DNA of 56,662 bases from Loktanella fryxellensis (GTDB lineage Bacteria; Pseudomonadota; Alphaproteobacteria; Rhodobacterales; Rhodobacteraceae): the NCBI RefSeq assembly GCF_900110065.1, contig NZ_FOCI01000021.1, positions 1 to 56,662 on the forward strand. Reading direction: 5' to 3'. The notes under the pieces are model-generated. The model saw only the letters and a program-made list of their open reading frames with translations, was not told the DNA's origin and ran no database searches. Positions 1 through 8,141 of the stretch are shown in pieces. Both the position numbers and the translations under genes were made by a program. Positions within the stretch are counted from its first letter, which is position 1; each line of letters opens with the position of its first letter.

Positions 1-849
1 GCGCATCTTGGCTTCGGCGCGGCTGCGGGCGTGGCATCCGGTCCACCGCTTCCAGAATGCCCGACCATAGTGACGTGTGGCGCGCAGGGTTTCATTGCGC
101 GCCCGGGCGGCTGGGCAGTCTTCCTTCCATGGCCGACCGTTCTTGCGGATCGGGATGATCGCAGTGCCACCGTGTGCGATGATGGCGCTATGGCAGCGGC
201 GGGGTGAAGGGCGTCTCGGAATTGATCCAGTGGATCAATTCAGCCCTGAACGGGCATAGCCCCGGGTCGTAGGCGCCGTCTGCGGTAACGGTGCCGCTGT
301 CTTGGCCCTCAGAGGTCCGGCAGGACGGGGCTGTCGCCTTCCCGGCTGGGGTGAACGCGACCACACGGATGTCGGAGGTGGCGCTGTCCATGGCCAGATT
401 GACCCTGCGCCATTGGCGACGGCCTTGCACACCTTGCTTGCGGGCCTGCCATTCATCGTCGCCGAGGAACTTGATGCCGGTGCTGTCCACCAGCAGGTTC
501 AGCGGCCCGCCAGCACGGCGATACGGGATCTGCACCCCCAGGGTCTTCTGTCTGCGGCACAGCGTGGAGTAGTCCGCAACCGGCCAATCCAGCCCGGCCG
601 GGCGCAGCAGGCCGGCGACCATCCCGGCGGCCTGCCTGAGCGGCAGCTTGAACGGCACCTTTATCGACAAGCAGAACTGGATAGCCGAATTCGAGAAGAC
701 CGGCGGTCGCCCGTGGCGGCCCTCATGCGGTGCGTGCCAGGCCATCTCCTTGTCCAGCCAGATCAGTAGCCACCCACGCTTCCTGAGCGCATCGTTTTAG
801 GTGGACCAGTGCGTCGTGTGCGGTAGCGGGCGGACTTGGGCTTGCTCAT
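1..849 (-). pseudogene. IS5-family transposase, broken and cut by the window edge
   Basis: Pieces of a DDE transposase lie in different frames on the minus strand. The N-terminus starts at 849 (MSKPKSARYRT), then shifts frame near 810 and meets an in-frame TAA at 797-799. The main block (about 188-745) holds the IS5-type stretch around LLVDSTGIKFLGDDEWQARK, including the first catalytic Asp. After DGAYD a short foreign insert (about 200-263) breaks the frame. The C-terminal block then resumes in another frame with AIIPIRKNGRPWKEDCPAAR and FWKRWTG, and runs off position 1. With three lesions the copy cannot make active transposase. The family call rests on remembered IS5-group sequences. Confidence 0.85.
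219..241. repeat. 23-nt perfect palindrome inside the transposase insert
   Basis: The arms are GAATTGATCCA and TGGATCAATTC around one central G. It sits in the roughly 60-bp block that interrupts the transposase reading frame. Removing that block would rejoin the codons for GAYD and RRCHSAII. It may be a small dispersed palindromic element; no second copy was seen in this window. Confidence 0.6.
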
Positions 850-1156
850 GCGGCCCGTCCAACCGCATGGATTCCTCATGTGAATCCTTCACGGTGAGAG
901 TTCTGCAACGACGCCATCCGCATGTCCCATGCACCGCACGGCGGCGGCCACGGACGCCCCGATCAGGCCGCCGATCTGTCAGCCGACCAACCTGCATCAG
1001 TGCGGGACACCGCGTAAGCCTGCATACCCCACAGGATGGCGGGCCCGCCCTTTTCCGCACCCCCGCCAACCGCCGCGACCGCCGTGCATCGGGGGCGACG
1101 GGCGGATACCGCTTGCCCCCGACATCGCGGTCGCGGGCCGATCAACAGGAGTTTCC
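850..1156. other. Intergenic region between the IS remnant and the SDR gene
   Basis: About 300 bp with no convincing gene. A short inverted repeat (GGATTC, 7 nt, GAATCC, near 870-888) lies just outside the transposase start and may belong to the outer part of the IS. The rest is GC-rich and presumably carries the promoter of the downstream oxidoreductase, but no clear box was recognised. Confidence 0.4.
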
Positions 1157-1930
1157 ATGACCCATGCCATGACGGACAAGATCGTGCTGATCACCGGCGC
1201 TGCGGGCGCCCTCGGTCTGGCCGCAGCCATGCTGCTGGCGGCCCGCGGTGCCATCATCGTGGCCACCGATGTGGCCGGCGCGGACTTTGCCCCGCTGCAC
1301 GCGGCGATCCCCGATGCGGCCCGGCTGCTGGTGATCCCGGCGGACGTGACCGACGAGGCGGCCTTCGGTCTGGTGGTCGCCAAGGCCGTCGCGGCCTTCG
1401 GCACCATCGACGTGTTCTTCAACAACGCCGGCATCGAAGGGCCGGTGGCGCCGATCCCCGACTTTCCGACCGACGGCTTTCGCCGCGTGATGGACGTGAA
1501 CGTGACGGGCATCTTCCTCGGCCTGAAACTGGTGATCCCGGTCATGGCCAAGGCCGGAAGCGGTAGCATCATCAATTCCTCGAGCGTGGCCGGGCTGACC
1601 GGGTCGGCGGGCCTGTGCGCCTACGTGGCCAGCAAACATGCCGTGCTGGGTCTGACGCGGGCCGCGGCGGTCGAATGGGGCGGCAAGGGCATCCGCGTCA
1701 ACTGCATCAACCCCGGCCCCATCGACAGCCGCATGATGGCGTCGATAGAGGAGGGCGCGAGCCCCGGGGCCGCGGCGGCGGTGCACGACGGCTTTGCCGC
1801 GACGATCCCGATGAAACGCTATGGCACACCTGCCGAGGTGGCAGGGCTCGTGGCCTTCCTCGCCTCCGACGACGCGGGCTATGTCAACGGCGCTGCCTAC
1901 ACCGTCGATGGCGGCATGACCGCCGCATGA
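1157..1930 (+). CDS. SDR-family NAD(P)-dependent oxidoreductase
   Basis: A 257-residue classical short-chain dehydrogenase/reductase, the usual family length. Visible motifs are the N-terminal Rossmann glycine stretch TGAAGALG, NNAG near residue 93, the catalytic Ser in NSSSVAG, the YVASK catalytic Tyr-Lys pair, and the PGPI loop. The start is set by AGGAG a few bases upstream of ATGACCCATGCC; the longer open frame from 929 has no coding look. The family reduces or oxidises alcohol/ketone groups in the cytoplasm. The substrate cannot be read from sequence, and the gene stands alone between an IS remnant and a small unknown gene. Confidence 0.9.
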   Translation: MTHAMTDKIVLITGAAGALGLAAAMLLAARGAIIVATDVAGADFAPLHAAIPDAARLLVIPADVTDEAAFGLVVAKAVAAFGTIDVFFNNAGIEGPVAPIPDFPTDGFRRVMDVNVTGIFLGLKLVIPVMAKAGSGSIINSSSVAGLTGSAGLCAYVASKHAVLGLTRAAAVEWGGKGIRVNCINPGPIDSRMMASIEEGASPGAAAAVHDGFAATIPMKRYGTPAEVAGLVAFLASDDAGYVNGAAYTVDGGMTAA

Positions 1931-2053
1931 CGGGGCCGGCGAGGGGGGCCGTGCATCGGGACGACCGCCCTGCCAGCCATGTCGTGCGACAGGCCTGACA
2001 CGGCCCTATCAAACCCTGAACCGAGAGGTGCGCGCAGGTCCCATGACCGCGAT

Positions 2054-2386
2054 GTGGCCGGGCACGCCGCCCTTGCCATCTGCGAATCGCTGCTGCTCGC
2101 GGCGAAAGACCGCAACATCCTGCCGGAGCGTGAGGTCGCGGGAATCCTGCAGGATGCGGCAGCGGCCCATGCAAAGGGCACCGGCGATGTGGACGCCGCC
2201 GATCTGCACCGCGCCGTTGCGGCCCTGATCGACCGGATCAGGGCGGCAGGCAGCCTGGTCCGCCGCCGGTCGGGCGGTGCAGCTGTCCCGCACCCCGCCG
2301 CAGTCATGGCCGCGCACGCCGCCGCCGATCGGGCCGCATGTCGGCCCGGCCCCGTGGACAGCGCGCACGGACCGCGTCCGCGGTGA
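2054..2386 (+). CDS. Small conserved unknown protein, paralogue of the gene at 7905; start disrupted or GTG
   Basis: No function recognised. The core (AALAICESLLLAAKDRN, then ILPEREVAGIL and LHRAVAALIDRI) matches the product at 7905-8141 almost residue for residue, so the two are paralogues. The paralogue starts ATGACC..., and the matching ATGACC here at 2043 is in a different frame, as if a few bases were lost just after it. Translation might use GTG at 2054, or the copy may be frameshifted. The C-terminal about 40 residues have no counterpart in the paralogue and are low-complexity Ala/Pro-rich, possibly read-through of a shifted stop. Confidence 0.5.
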   Translation: MAGHAALAICESLLLAAKDRNILPEREVAGILQDAAAAHAKGTGDVDAADLHRAVAALIDRIRAAGSLVRRRSGGAAVPHPAAVMAAHAAADRAACRPGPVDSAHGPRPR

Positions 2387-2512
2387 CGTGGGGGGCGGTG
2401 CCGCCGATCTTCAGCGTCACCGCCCTCGGGCCGCCGCAGGCGCATGACTTGAGTGTGTCAAAAGCGAATCATCCGTCGCCGCCGTCGTCATGGGCGGCAC
2501 CGGCAGGTCGTT

Positions 2513-2899
2513 TCAGGACGCGAAGTTAAAGCTCGGCAGCGCCTGCAGCGACGCCTTGGCGGCCCCGTGCAGGGTCAGCCTCGCGCCGACCAGTTCCAGC
2601 GCGGATGCGGCGACGATGACGTGATGCGCATCCACGCCCAGGTACCCGCCGACCGATACCACCGCATAGGGAATGGTTGCGGCGCTGGTGATGGTCAGGG
2701 CCTCGATCTTGCCGATCCTGTCGTCGGTATAGGCATCGGCTCCGATCACGTCGGTCGCCCGCCACCATGTGGCGAGCACCACGGGATCGACCGCGGTTGG
2801 GACGGCGGTCTGCGCGGCAGGCTCGGCCATCGTGGGCGCCGCAAGGCTGAGGGACGCGAGGACCGCGGTGATCCAGGTCAGGTTGGACAGGGATCGCAT
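2513..2899 (-). CDS. Exported PRC-barrel domain protein
   Basis: 128 residues. Start chosen at MRSLSNLTWITAVLASLSLAAPTMA, which gives a clean Sec signal peptide ending in an AxA-type site and is preceded by GAGGAA at good spacing; the longer frame from 2986 lacks this. The mature part (DPVVLATWWRATDVIGADAY, then KIEALTI and YAVVSVGGYLGV) has the PRC-barrel pattern of ligand- or surface-binding stress proteins in this group. It lies 83 bp downstream of the DUF1269 gene on the same strand and is probably the last gene of that group. Confidence 0.8.
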   Translation of the reverse strand: MRSLSNLTWITAVLASLSLAAPTMAEPAAQTAVPTAVDPVVLATWWRATDVIGADAYTDDRIGKIEALTITSAATIPYAVVSVGGYLGVDAHHVIVAASALELVGARLTLHGAAKASLQALPSFNFAS

Positions 2900-2982
2900 G
2901 TCGCTGTTCCTCGCAAGCGCCTGACTGGCCACTGGCGCACATGCAAACGGGGCGTGGGATGGATCATGGACGATACGGTGCA

Positions 2983-3555
2983 TCACACGTGGTGCGACGG
3001 GTCGTAATAGGGTTGCAGGTAGCCGCCGTTGCGATCGGCGCCGAACGCCGCCTGCAGGGCCGGGTCGGTCTTGCGGCGGTGGACGGTCCCGCCCAGCGGC
3101 CGCATCGCGTCGTCCACCACCGCGATCTCGTCCTCTGACACCTCGGCCACAACGGCGGACTCGCCGTCCTGCAGCATGAAGAAGGACCCATATGTGGCAT
3201 CGTCGCGGTGCTGCTCGGTGATGGCATCCGCCGCGGCACCGACGGCACCACCCGCCAGCGCGCCAACACCGGCGGCTGCGCCGACCGACAGGGCCGCAGC
3301 CCCGGCGACACCTGCCGCCACGCCGACCGGCCCGGCCAGCAGACCCAGCAGCGCCCCTATTCCGATCCCGATGGCGGTGCGCATCCCGGCGTCGCCGTTG
3401 CGCTGGTTCACGCGGATGTGCCCCATGTCGTCGCGGTGCACGATGGCAGCACCATGCATGGTGATCTCGCCTTCACCATCCATATGCCACAGCGTCTGCA
3501 TACCCCGATAGGCCTTGTCGTCGGACGGAAAGACCACGGCGATGAAGGTATTCAT
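2983..3555 (-). CDS. DUF1269-type membrane-associated protein
   Basis: 190 residues. The N-terminal half is an alpha/beta domain (FIAVVFPSDDKAYRGMQTL, then ITMHGAAIVHRDDMG). A long Gly/Ala-rich hydrophobic stretch at about residues 60-110 follows, with repeated small-residue helices and GxxxG spacing, then an acidic C-terminal domain. This is the layout of DUF1269, a family of unknown role often found with general-stress genes. Its ATG overlaps the stop of the upstream helical-protein gene in an ATGA, so the two are translationally coupled. Confidence 0.75.
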   Translation of the reverse strand: MNTFIAVVFPSDDKAYRGMQTLWHMDGEGEITMHGAAIVHRDDMGHIRVNQRNGDAGMRTAIGIGIGALLGLLAGPVGVAAGVAGAAALSVGAAAGVGALAGGAVGAAADAITEQHRDDATYGSFFMLQDGESAVVAEVSEDEIAVVDDAMRPLGGTVHRRKTDPALQAAFGADRNGGYLQPYYDPSHHV

Positions 3556-3947
3556 GCCGTCACCGCCTTGGGTGCGATCGCCAGCGCCAGTCTGGTGCGG
3601 CCGGCGGCGACGGCGGCGCTCAGGCTCTGCGTTGCTTTATGGGTGCTGTCCAGCATCGCCGCATTGGCGCGTCGCACACCGTCCTTGGCCGCGCCGGCCT
3701 TGTCCTCGACGACATGGCCCGCCGCCTCCAGCTTGGCGATGGCGGCACCGATGCCCGCCTTCACGTCGCCCGCCTGATCGGCGGCCAGCGCCTGCATCTT
3801 GCTCACGAGGGTCGCGATCTCTGCCTGGATGGCTGTCACGTCGGCCCAGGTGGCGTGTTCCGCCTTTGCGATGTTGGCGCTGATCTTCTTGTGCAGATCC
3901 TGCGCATCGCATCGTGCAACGTCGAGCATCGTCATCGGTTTGGTCAT
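3552..3947 (-). CDS. Small Ala-rich helical protein in the stress operon
   Basis: 131 residues, almost all predicted amphipathic helix rich in Ala, Lys and Asp (SANIAKAEHATWADVTAIQA, VEDKAGAAKDGVRRANAAM), resembling phasin-like or apolipoprotein-like coils. No domain can be named with certainty. Start at MTKPMTMLDVARCDAQDL, preceded by AGGTAGGA; the longer frame to 4091 runs into the neighbouring gene. It is coupled to the DUF1269 gene downstream (ATGA overlap). The context points to a stress-protective or envelope-related role, but that is inference. Confidence 0.7.
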   Translation of the reverse strand: MTKPMTMLDVARCDAQDLHKKISANIAKAEHATWADVTAIQAEIATLVSKMQALAADQAGDVKAGIGAAIAKLEAAGHVVEDKAGAAKDGVRRANAAMLDSTHKATQSLSAAVAAGRTRLALAIAPKAVTA

Positions 3948-4008
3948 GATCCTACCTTTCGGGGTTGCGGGAGGGGGGGCGAGGAGGAGGGGGGGCGAGG
4001 TGGCACTG

Positions 4009-4455
4009 CTATTGCGCCATGTCGCCCACGCCGTTCCGCACCGGATGCAGCGCAGCACGGGCCAGCGCCAGCAACTCGGGCACGGTGGCATGCGACAGGT
4101 TCGCGGTCAGGTCGTGCGACAGGCGGGTCAGAACCGCCGGATAATGGCTGGCCAGATGCGTCAGCAGGTGACCCGCCGCATGGCTCTGCCCCTTGCCATG
4201 ACCGATCAGGACGATCCGTCCGGTGCCGGCGACCGCATCCGCCACCGCGTCGAAGAAGCGGATGTCGGCGGGGTCCGTCTGGTCGCGGTCGGTGTCGTGC
4301 CGGATGCGGTCGGTCGGATGCCGCAGGTGGTGCAGCGGTTGCGGATGGGCCGTCACCGCACGGGCCACGGGATAGATCCGCGCGCCGGTCTGGTCGATCA
4401 CGACGACCAGATCGTCGGGAACGGGCGGTGGCGGCAGGGGTGTGGTCCGGGACAT
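4009..4455 (-). CDS. BaeRF-like (eRF1 domain-3-like) 'translational machinery' protein
   Basis: 148 residues from MSRTTPLPPPPVPDDLVVVI. The pattern DLVVVIDQTGARIYPV, a His-rich middle (PLHHLRHPTDRIRHDTD), FFDAVADAVAGTGRIVLIGH and GKGQSHAAGHLLTHL matches the small bacterial proteins related to domain 3 of archaeal/eukaryotic release factors. Their role is unproven but they are thought to act on ribosomes under stress. An A-rich AAAGG element precedes the start. It shares a strand with the stress genes below, and its upstream region carries a 14-bp motif also found before the divergent BON gene. Confidence 0.7.
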   Translation of the reverse strand: MSRTTPLPPPPVPDDLVVVIDQTGARIYPVARAVTAHPQPLHHLRHPTDRIRHDTDRDQTDPADIRFFDAVADAVAGTGRIVLIGHGKGQSHAAGHLLTHLASHYPAVLTRLSHDLTANLSHATVPELLALARAALHPVRNGVGDMAQ

Positions 4456-4536
4456 GATCGCAACCTTTCGGGCGGGGGCCCATTGCATCGGGCCTTGCAC
4501 CACAGGGGTAAGGCCACGGATGCGATCGCGGCAGCC

Positions 4537-4550
4537 TCGGAAACTACCTA
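4537..4550 (-). promoter_or_regulatory. 14-bp motif upstream of the BaeRF-like gene
   Basis: Read toward the gene starting at 4455, the minus strand gives TAGGTAGTTTCCGA, 82 bases before the ATG. The identical 14-mer stands 73 bases before the divergent BON gene in the same relative orientation. This is consistent with a shared alternative-sigma promoter or an operator. No sigma factor can be assigned. Confidence 0.45.
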
Positions 4551-4909
4551 TCCCCGGGGTGCATCCGCGGCGTCGGTCGTATCCGAGGGTGATCGCCCGT
4601 GTCCCGATGCTGCTGGTGCGCGCGGACCTGTGATCCCACCGGCAGGGGGGTCTTTCCAAGCGGCGGATAGAGCCTGCGGTCATCCCGGACCGTCACGATG
4701 GCGCATAGAGCCTCGCGTCGAAGCGCCCTGCGGCGTGGTCGCGGTTTCCGTAATTGAGCGCCACGCCAAGAAAACCCGCGCAGGCGCTGCCTTGCCGCAA
4801 CTCGTCGTCGCCGCCGTGCCGCTGGCGGTTCTGCTCGTCGCGGTGTCCTGCGCATCATCCTCGTCCTTTCGGTATCGGCCGTGCCGTCGGCACCGTCGTC
4901 CACCTCGCT

Positions 4910-4923
4910 TAGGTAGTTTCCGA
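4910..4923 (+). promoter_or_regulatory. 14-bp motif upstream of the BON gene
   Basis: TAGGTAGTTTCCGA, followed two bases later by CTG-N-CGCG, the same extended pattern as upstream of the divergent gene at 4455. It lies 73 bases before the ATG at 4997, a sensible place for a promoter or activator site. Confidence 0.45.
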
Positions 4924-4996
4924 TCCTGTCGCGGCACGTGCTTCAGGGTCAGACACAGGACAGACGCAAATTCTGCGCCGCATGAAGGAGAAAGCG

Positions 4997-5644
4997 ATGT
5001 CCGACGACAAGCACCTGAAGCAGGCCGTCCTCGACGAATTGAAGTGGGAGCCGAGCGTGAACGCCGCCCACATCGGCGTGACCGCCCAAGACGGGGTCGT
5101 CACCCTGATGGGCTCGGTCGAAACCTATGCCGAGAAACACGCGGCCGAAACCGCGACCCTGCGCGTCAAGGACGTGAAGGCCGTCGCCGAGGAGATCGAG
5201 GTCAAGCTGCCCTTCGACGTCAAGCATGGCGATTCGGAGATCGCCGCAGCCGCCGTGGAACGCCTGTCGTGGAGCGTGTCAGTCCCCAAGGACGCGGTCA
5301 AGGTGACCGTGTCGAAAGGCTGGGTCACGCTGACCGGCATCGTGCACTGGCACTATCAGCAGGCCGCCGCCGCCGATGCGGTGCGCACGTTGTGGGGTGT
5401 CACCGGCGTGTCGAACCAGGTCACGATCAAACCGCAGGCCAATGCGGGCAACATCAAGGTCGACATCATGTCCGCCCTGCACCGGTCGTGGTTCAGCCCC
5501 GACAACATCAGCGTGACCGCGCACGACGGTCGGGTCACCCTGACCGGCAAGGTCGAATACTGGGACGAACGCGCACTGGCGGCCACGACGGCCTGGGCCG
5601 CACCGGGCGTCACATCCGTCGTGAACGACATCTGGGTCGCCTGA
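4997..5644 (+). CDS. Protein of three BON domains (OsmY-like)
   Basis: 215 residues with three consecutive BON modules, roughly residues 1-70, 75-145 and 148-215. Each ends in the hallmark glycine strand (DGVVTLMGSVETY, KGWVTLTGIVHWHY, DGRVTLTGKVEYWDE) followed by a V.GV.V closing strand. Start at ATG 4997, with AAGGAG just upstream; the ATG at 4982 lies within that ribosome site. There is no signal peptide, so it is probably cytoplasmic or exported by another route. BON domains bind phospholipid surfaces and are typical of osmotic or general stress proteins, in keeping with the divergent stress genes. Confidence 0.85.
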   Translation: MSDDKHLKQAVLDELKWEPSVNAAHIGVTAQDGVVTLMGSVETYAEKHAAETATLRVKDVKAVAEEIEVKLPFDVKHGDSEIAAAAVERLSWSVSVPKDAVKVTVSKGWVTLTGIVHWHYQQAAAADAVRTLWGVTGVSNQVTIKPQANAGNIKVDIMSALHRSWFSPDNISVTAHDGRVTLTGKVEYWDERALAATTAWAAPGVTSVVNDIWVA

Positions 5645-6013
5645 CCTGTCACCCGCGCGCTGCAGTCCCGTCATGCCGACTGCGGCGCGCGGACCAGCCA
5701 GAGGTCGACGCAGGCCTGACCGCAGGGCCGGACCGGATGACGGCATCCGGAGGTGCATGACCTGACGGGGCAGGGATATGCCCATCACGTCCGTCCGCAG
5801 CGATGGTGCTGACGGACTGGCCGCCTTTCTGGTGTCGTGGCATGGCCATGCGCCCTTGTGCTGCGGTGCAGACCTCGGACGCGGCCCGTGGTCGGTCCGT
5901 CGGTTCCTCGGATGACCGTCGCGCGCATCTGGACGACCGGTGCGGGTCAACATGGGCGCGGCACGCAGGGATCCCGGTTCGATCCATATCTCGGCGATTC
6001 CGCATGGAACCGC
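5645..6013. other. Intergenic region, convergent
   Basis: About 370 bp between the BON gene and the convergent LuxR-type gene. No coding look, RNA gene or strong terminator hairpin with a T-run was recognised. Confidence 0.4.
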
Positions 6014-6751
6014 TCAGCGATGGCTGATCGCCAGAACCGTGCTGTCGGCATCCGCGGCGATGCCGACCGCCAGCCGGGCGAGGGCGGGCAGCGACATGGC
6101 CCCGGTCCGCCGCATGATCGCCGCACGGTGGCTTTCGACCGTCCGCTGACTGATGTGCAGATCGGCGGCGATGTTCTTGCTGGGGTGGCCTGCCAGCACG
6201 AGGTCCATGATCTGGTGCTGGCGTGGCGTCAGCGCCTCCGCGACCGCCAGCGATGGGGCGGCCTCGTGGGCGATCAGGATGACGATGGCCCCGCCGGGGC
6301 CGTCGCCGTTCGTGTCATGCGGCAGGATATGGCACGCCCAGACCCGCCCGTCCGGCCTGTGGACGGTCAGCGTCATGGCGTCACCGGTCCGGCAGACCCG
6401 CGCGACGGCGTCGGTGTCGCAAAGGTCGCAACCGGGCGGCAGGTGCCGATCATCGCCGCAAAGGCCAAGCAGTTCGGCGGCAGCGGGGGTCATGAAATGC
6501 AGTCTCATGTCCGGGCAGACATGCAGGATCGGCAGGTTCAGGCCGCACAGCAAGCCGTGCAGCAGATCGGCCTGGCTGGTCTGGCGGTCCAAGGGTGCCG
6601 GGTCTTTTGCTGCGATGTCATGCGCGGCGAGCGCAGGGTCGACGCGCCGAGGCGCATCAGGCTGCGGCAGGCGGCGGTTGACGCGGGTGGCTGGAAAGCA
6701 ATCCGCGCAGTCGGACAGCGGCGCACCGCAGGGATTGGCGGTCTCAGACAT
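6014..6751 (-). CDS. PAS domain-LuxR-type transcriptional regulator
   Basis: 245 residues from MSETANPCG, chosen for the GGAGGG upstream; the longer frame to 6835 lacks one. A Cys-containing N-terminus is followed by a PAS-like segment at about residues 70-165 (NLPILHVCPDMRLHFMTPAA, then AMTLTVHRPDGRVWACHILP). A C-terminal LuxR/FixJ helix-turn-helix follows (LTPRQHQIMDLVLAGHPSKN, then IAADLHISQRTVESHRAAIM). It should bind DNA in response to a small-molecule or redox cue. Targets are unknown; the cbb3 locus and the stress group are nearby but not adjacent. Confidence 0.8.
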   Translation of the reverse strand: MSETANPCGAPLSDCADCFPATRVNRRLPQPDAPRRVDPALAAHDIAAKDPAPLDRQTSQADLLHGLLCGLNLPILHVCPDMRLHFMTPAAAELLGLCGDDRHLPPGCDLCDTDAVARVCRTGDAMTLTVHRPDGRVWACHILPHDTNGDGPGGAIVILIAHEAAPSLAVAEALTPRQHQIMDLVLAGHPSKNIAADLHISQRTVESHRAAIMRRTGAMSLPALARLAVGIAADADSTVLAISHR

Positions 6752-6985
6752 GCTCAGGCCCTCCGCGCTGGAACCGGCCCATGGCAGGGGGCCTGCCGTA
6801 GGGGTAGACCGCCGCGCCGTCCCGGTCTTTAACATGGGTCAGCATGTCGCGCAGGTGTCGTCATCCGCAAGGTCCGGAACGGGCCGGGCCCCATGCATCG
6901 ATGGGAACCCCTGCAAGGTCCATCTGCGGCGTCCCCGATCCCCGACGGTGCATACGACACGCGCGGCGCATGCGGCGACCGCAGA

Positions 6986-7717
6986 TCAGATCAGCATCGG
7001 ACCCTCTTCGTCGAGGTAGGTCCGGTCGAAGTTCGACATGGCGATCAACCCGTCGAGGTCGTGTATTTCGACATGGCCGTGCCGGAACGTGAGCAAGCCG
7101 TCCTCGCGCAACTCGCGCAGGACGCGGTTGACGTGGACGGTACTCAACCCCAGCGCATCAGCCACTAGATTTTGCGACAGCGGGCAGTCGTAGCCTGCAG
7201 ACGTCGCCATCCCGACCAGCTTCAGCCGTGATTTCAGCTCCAGCAGGAAATGGACGATCCGCACCTTGGCGTCCCTGCGCCCGACGCCCACCAGGTGCTC
7301 GACCACCATCGCCTCGTCGCGCGACGCCGCCCACAGGACCGCCGTCGCAACGCGGGGCATATCCGTGAACGTGTCCAGAAGATCGCTGGCCAGCACTTCC
7401 GACGCTTCCAGCGTGGTCACAGGCTCAATGTTGTGGTCGGCGGTGCGGCAGAGGACGGACCGCAGTCCGAGGAAGTCGCCGGGGATCTGGAAATCCACGA
7501 TCTGCCGCGAGCCGTCCGACAGGATCTTGTAGGACGACGCCCAGCCGCTTGCGACGATATAGGCGGAATGGTTCGTCTGGCCTTCGTGGATCATGTCCCG
7601 CCCGGACGGGAACACCTTGCGTCGGGTATGAAGCCCGTCGAGGGCTATGAGTTCGCGGTCGGACAAGGCGACGAAAGCACCGAGTTTACGGGCGAACGGG
7701 CTGTGCGACGCAGTCAT
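6986..7717 (-). CDS. Crp/Fnr-family transcriptional regulator without an FNR Cys cluster
   Basis: 243 residues from MTASHSPFARKLGAF, set by AAGGAG 5-6 bases upstream. A cyclic-nucleotide-binding-type beta roll covers about residues 25-140 (VFPSGRDMIHEGQTNHSAYI, RQIVDFQIPGDFLGL). The C-terminal helix-turn-helix is at about residues 170-220 (SQNLVADALGLSTVHVNRVL). The N-terminal cysteines that hold the 4Fe-4S cluster of FNR/FnrL are absent, so it is not an oxygen sensor of that kind. It diverges from the small unknown gene at 7905; that spacer carries repeats (GTGCAT-GATA-GTGCAT, CACTGA-N6-TCAGTG). Confidence 0.85.
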   Translation of the reverse strand: MTASHSPFARKLGAFVALSDRELIALDGLHTRRKVFPSGRDMIHEGQTNHSAYIVASGWASSYKILSDGSRQIVDFQIPGDFLGLRSVLCRTADHNIEPVTTLEASEVLASDLLDTFTDMPRVATAVLWAASRDEAMVVEHLVGVGRRDAKVRIVHFLLELKSRLKLVGMATSAGYDCPLSQNLVADALGLSTVHVNRVLRELREDGLLTFRHGHVEIHDLDGLIAMSNFDRTYLDEEGPMLI

Positions 7718-7904
7718 TCGGATCTCCTTGACGATGGGGCAAAGCCGCGCGGCATGGCCTTTGACGTCGCGGATAGGTGCAACTGGCTGCGACGCCACTG
7801 ATCTGCCTCAGTGCATGATAGTGCATCGCGGTCAGAATGGCGCAGTCGATCGCGCATGACAGGAATCTGCCTGCTTCCGTGTCGCTTGACTGAAAGTTGT
7901 TACA

Positions 7905-8141
7905 ATGACCACTCCGCCCGATGTTGCCGGTACCGCAGCGCTTGCGATCTGTGAATCGCTGATGCTGGCCTTGAACGACCACAAGATCCTGCCAGAGCGC
8001 GAGATCGTCGGAATCCTGCGGGACGCGGCGTCCGCACACGAGAACGACGATGGCAAGGACGGTCATGCGGAGCTTCACCGGGCCGTCGCCCAGCTGATCA
8101 ACATCATCATCGCCGGAGGAAACTCCGTTCGCAGACCATGA
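7905..8141 (+). CDS. Small conserved unknown protein, paralogue of the gene at about 2054
   Basis: 78 residues, no domain recognised. The body is probably helical: AALAICESLMLALNDHK, then ILPEREIVGILRDAA and LHRAVAQLINIII. It aligns with the product around 2054-2280, including the ILPERE and AxLHRAVAxLI blocks. It diverges from the Crp/Fnr gene with 187 bp between. The ribosome site is weak (GAAAG at about -11). The function is unknown; both copies sit among regulators and stress genes. Confidence 0.65.
   Translation: MTTPPDVAGTAALAICESLMLALNDHKILPEREIVGILRDAASAHENDDGKDGHAELHRAVAQLINIIIAGGNSVRRP

Larger units (their letters stand above)
4456..4996. other. Divergent 541-bp regulatory region between the BaeRF-like and BON genes
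   Basis: No gene is visible; open frames here are compositional shadows. Two copies of the same 14-mer face outward toward the two flanking genes (4537-4550 on minus, 4910-4923 on plus). The similarity continues a few bases further as CTG-N-CGCG. The roughly 360 bp between them shows no other clear signal. Confidence 0.5.

Noticed and set aside
4537-4923. MITE-like element with 14-bp terminal inverted repeats
   Set aside because: The 14-mers do form an inverted pair, but no target duplication is seen, and their equal distance and orientation to the two flanking genes fit promoter or operator sites better.
3799-5760. A 653-residue plus-strand open frame
   Set aside because: It is antisense to the stress genes and overlaps the BON gene in another frame. 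It is Arg/Gly-rich without family motifs; such frames are usual at this GC level.
6986-7717. FnrL oxygen sensor
   Set aside because: The N-terminal Cys cluster needed for the 4Fe-4S centre is missing, so only a general Crp/Fnr call is made.
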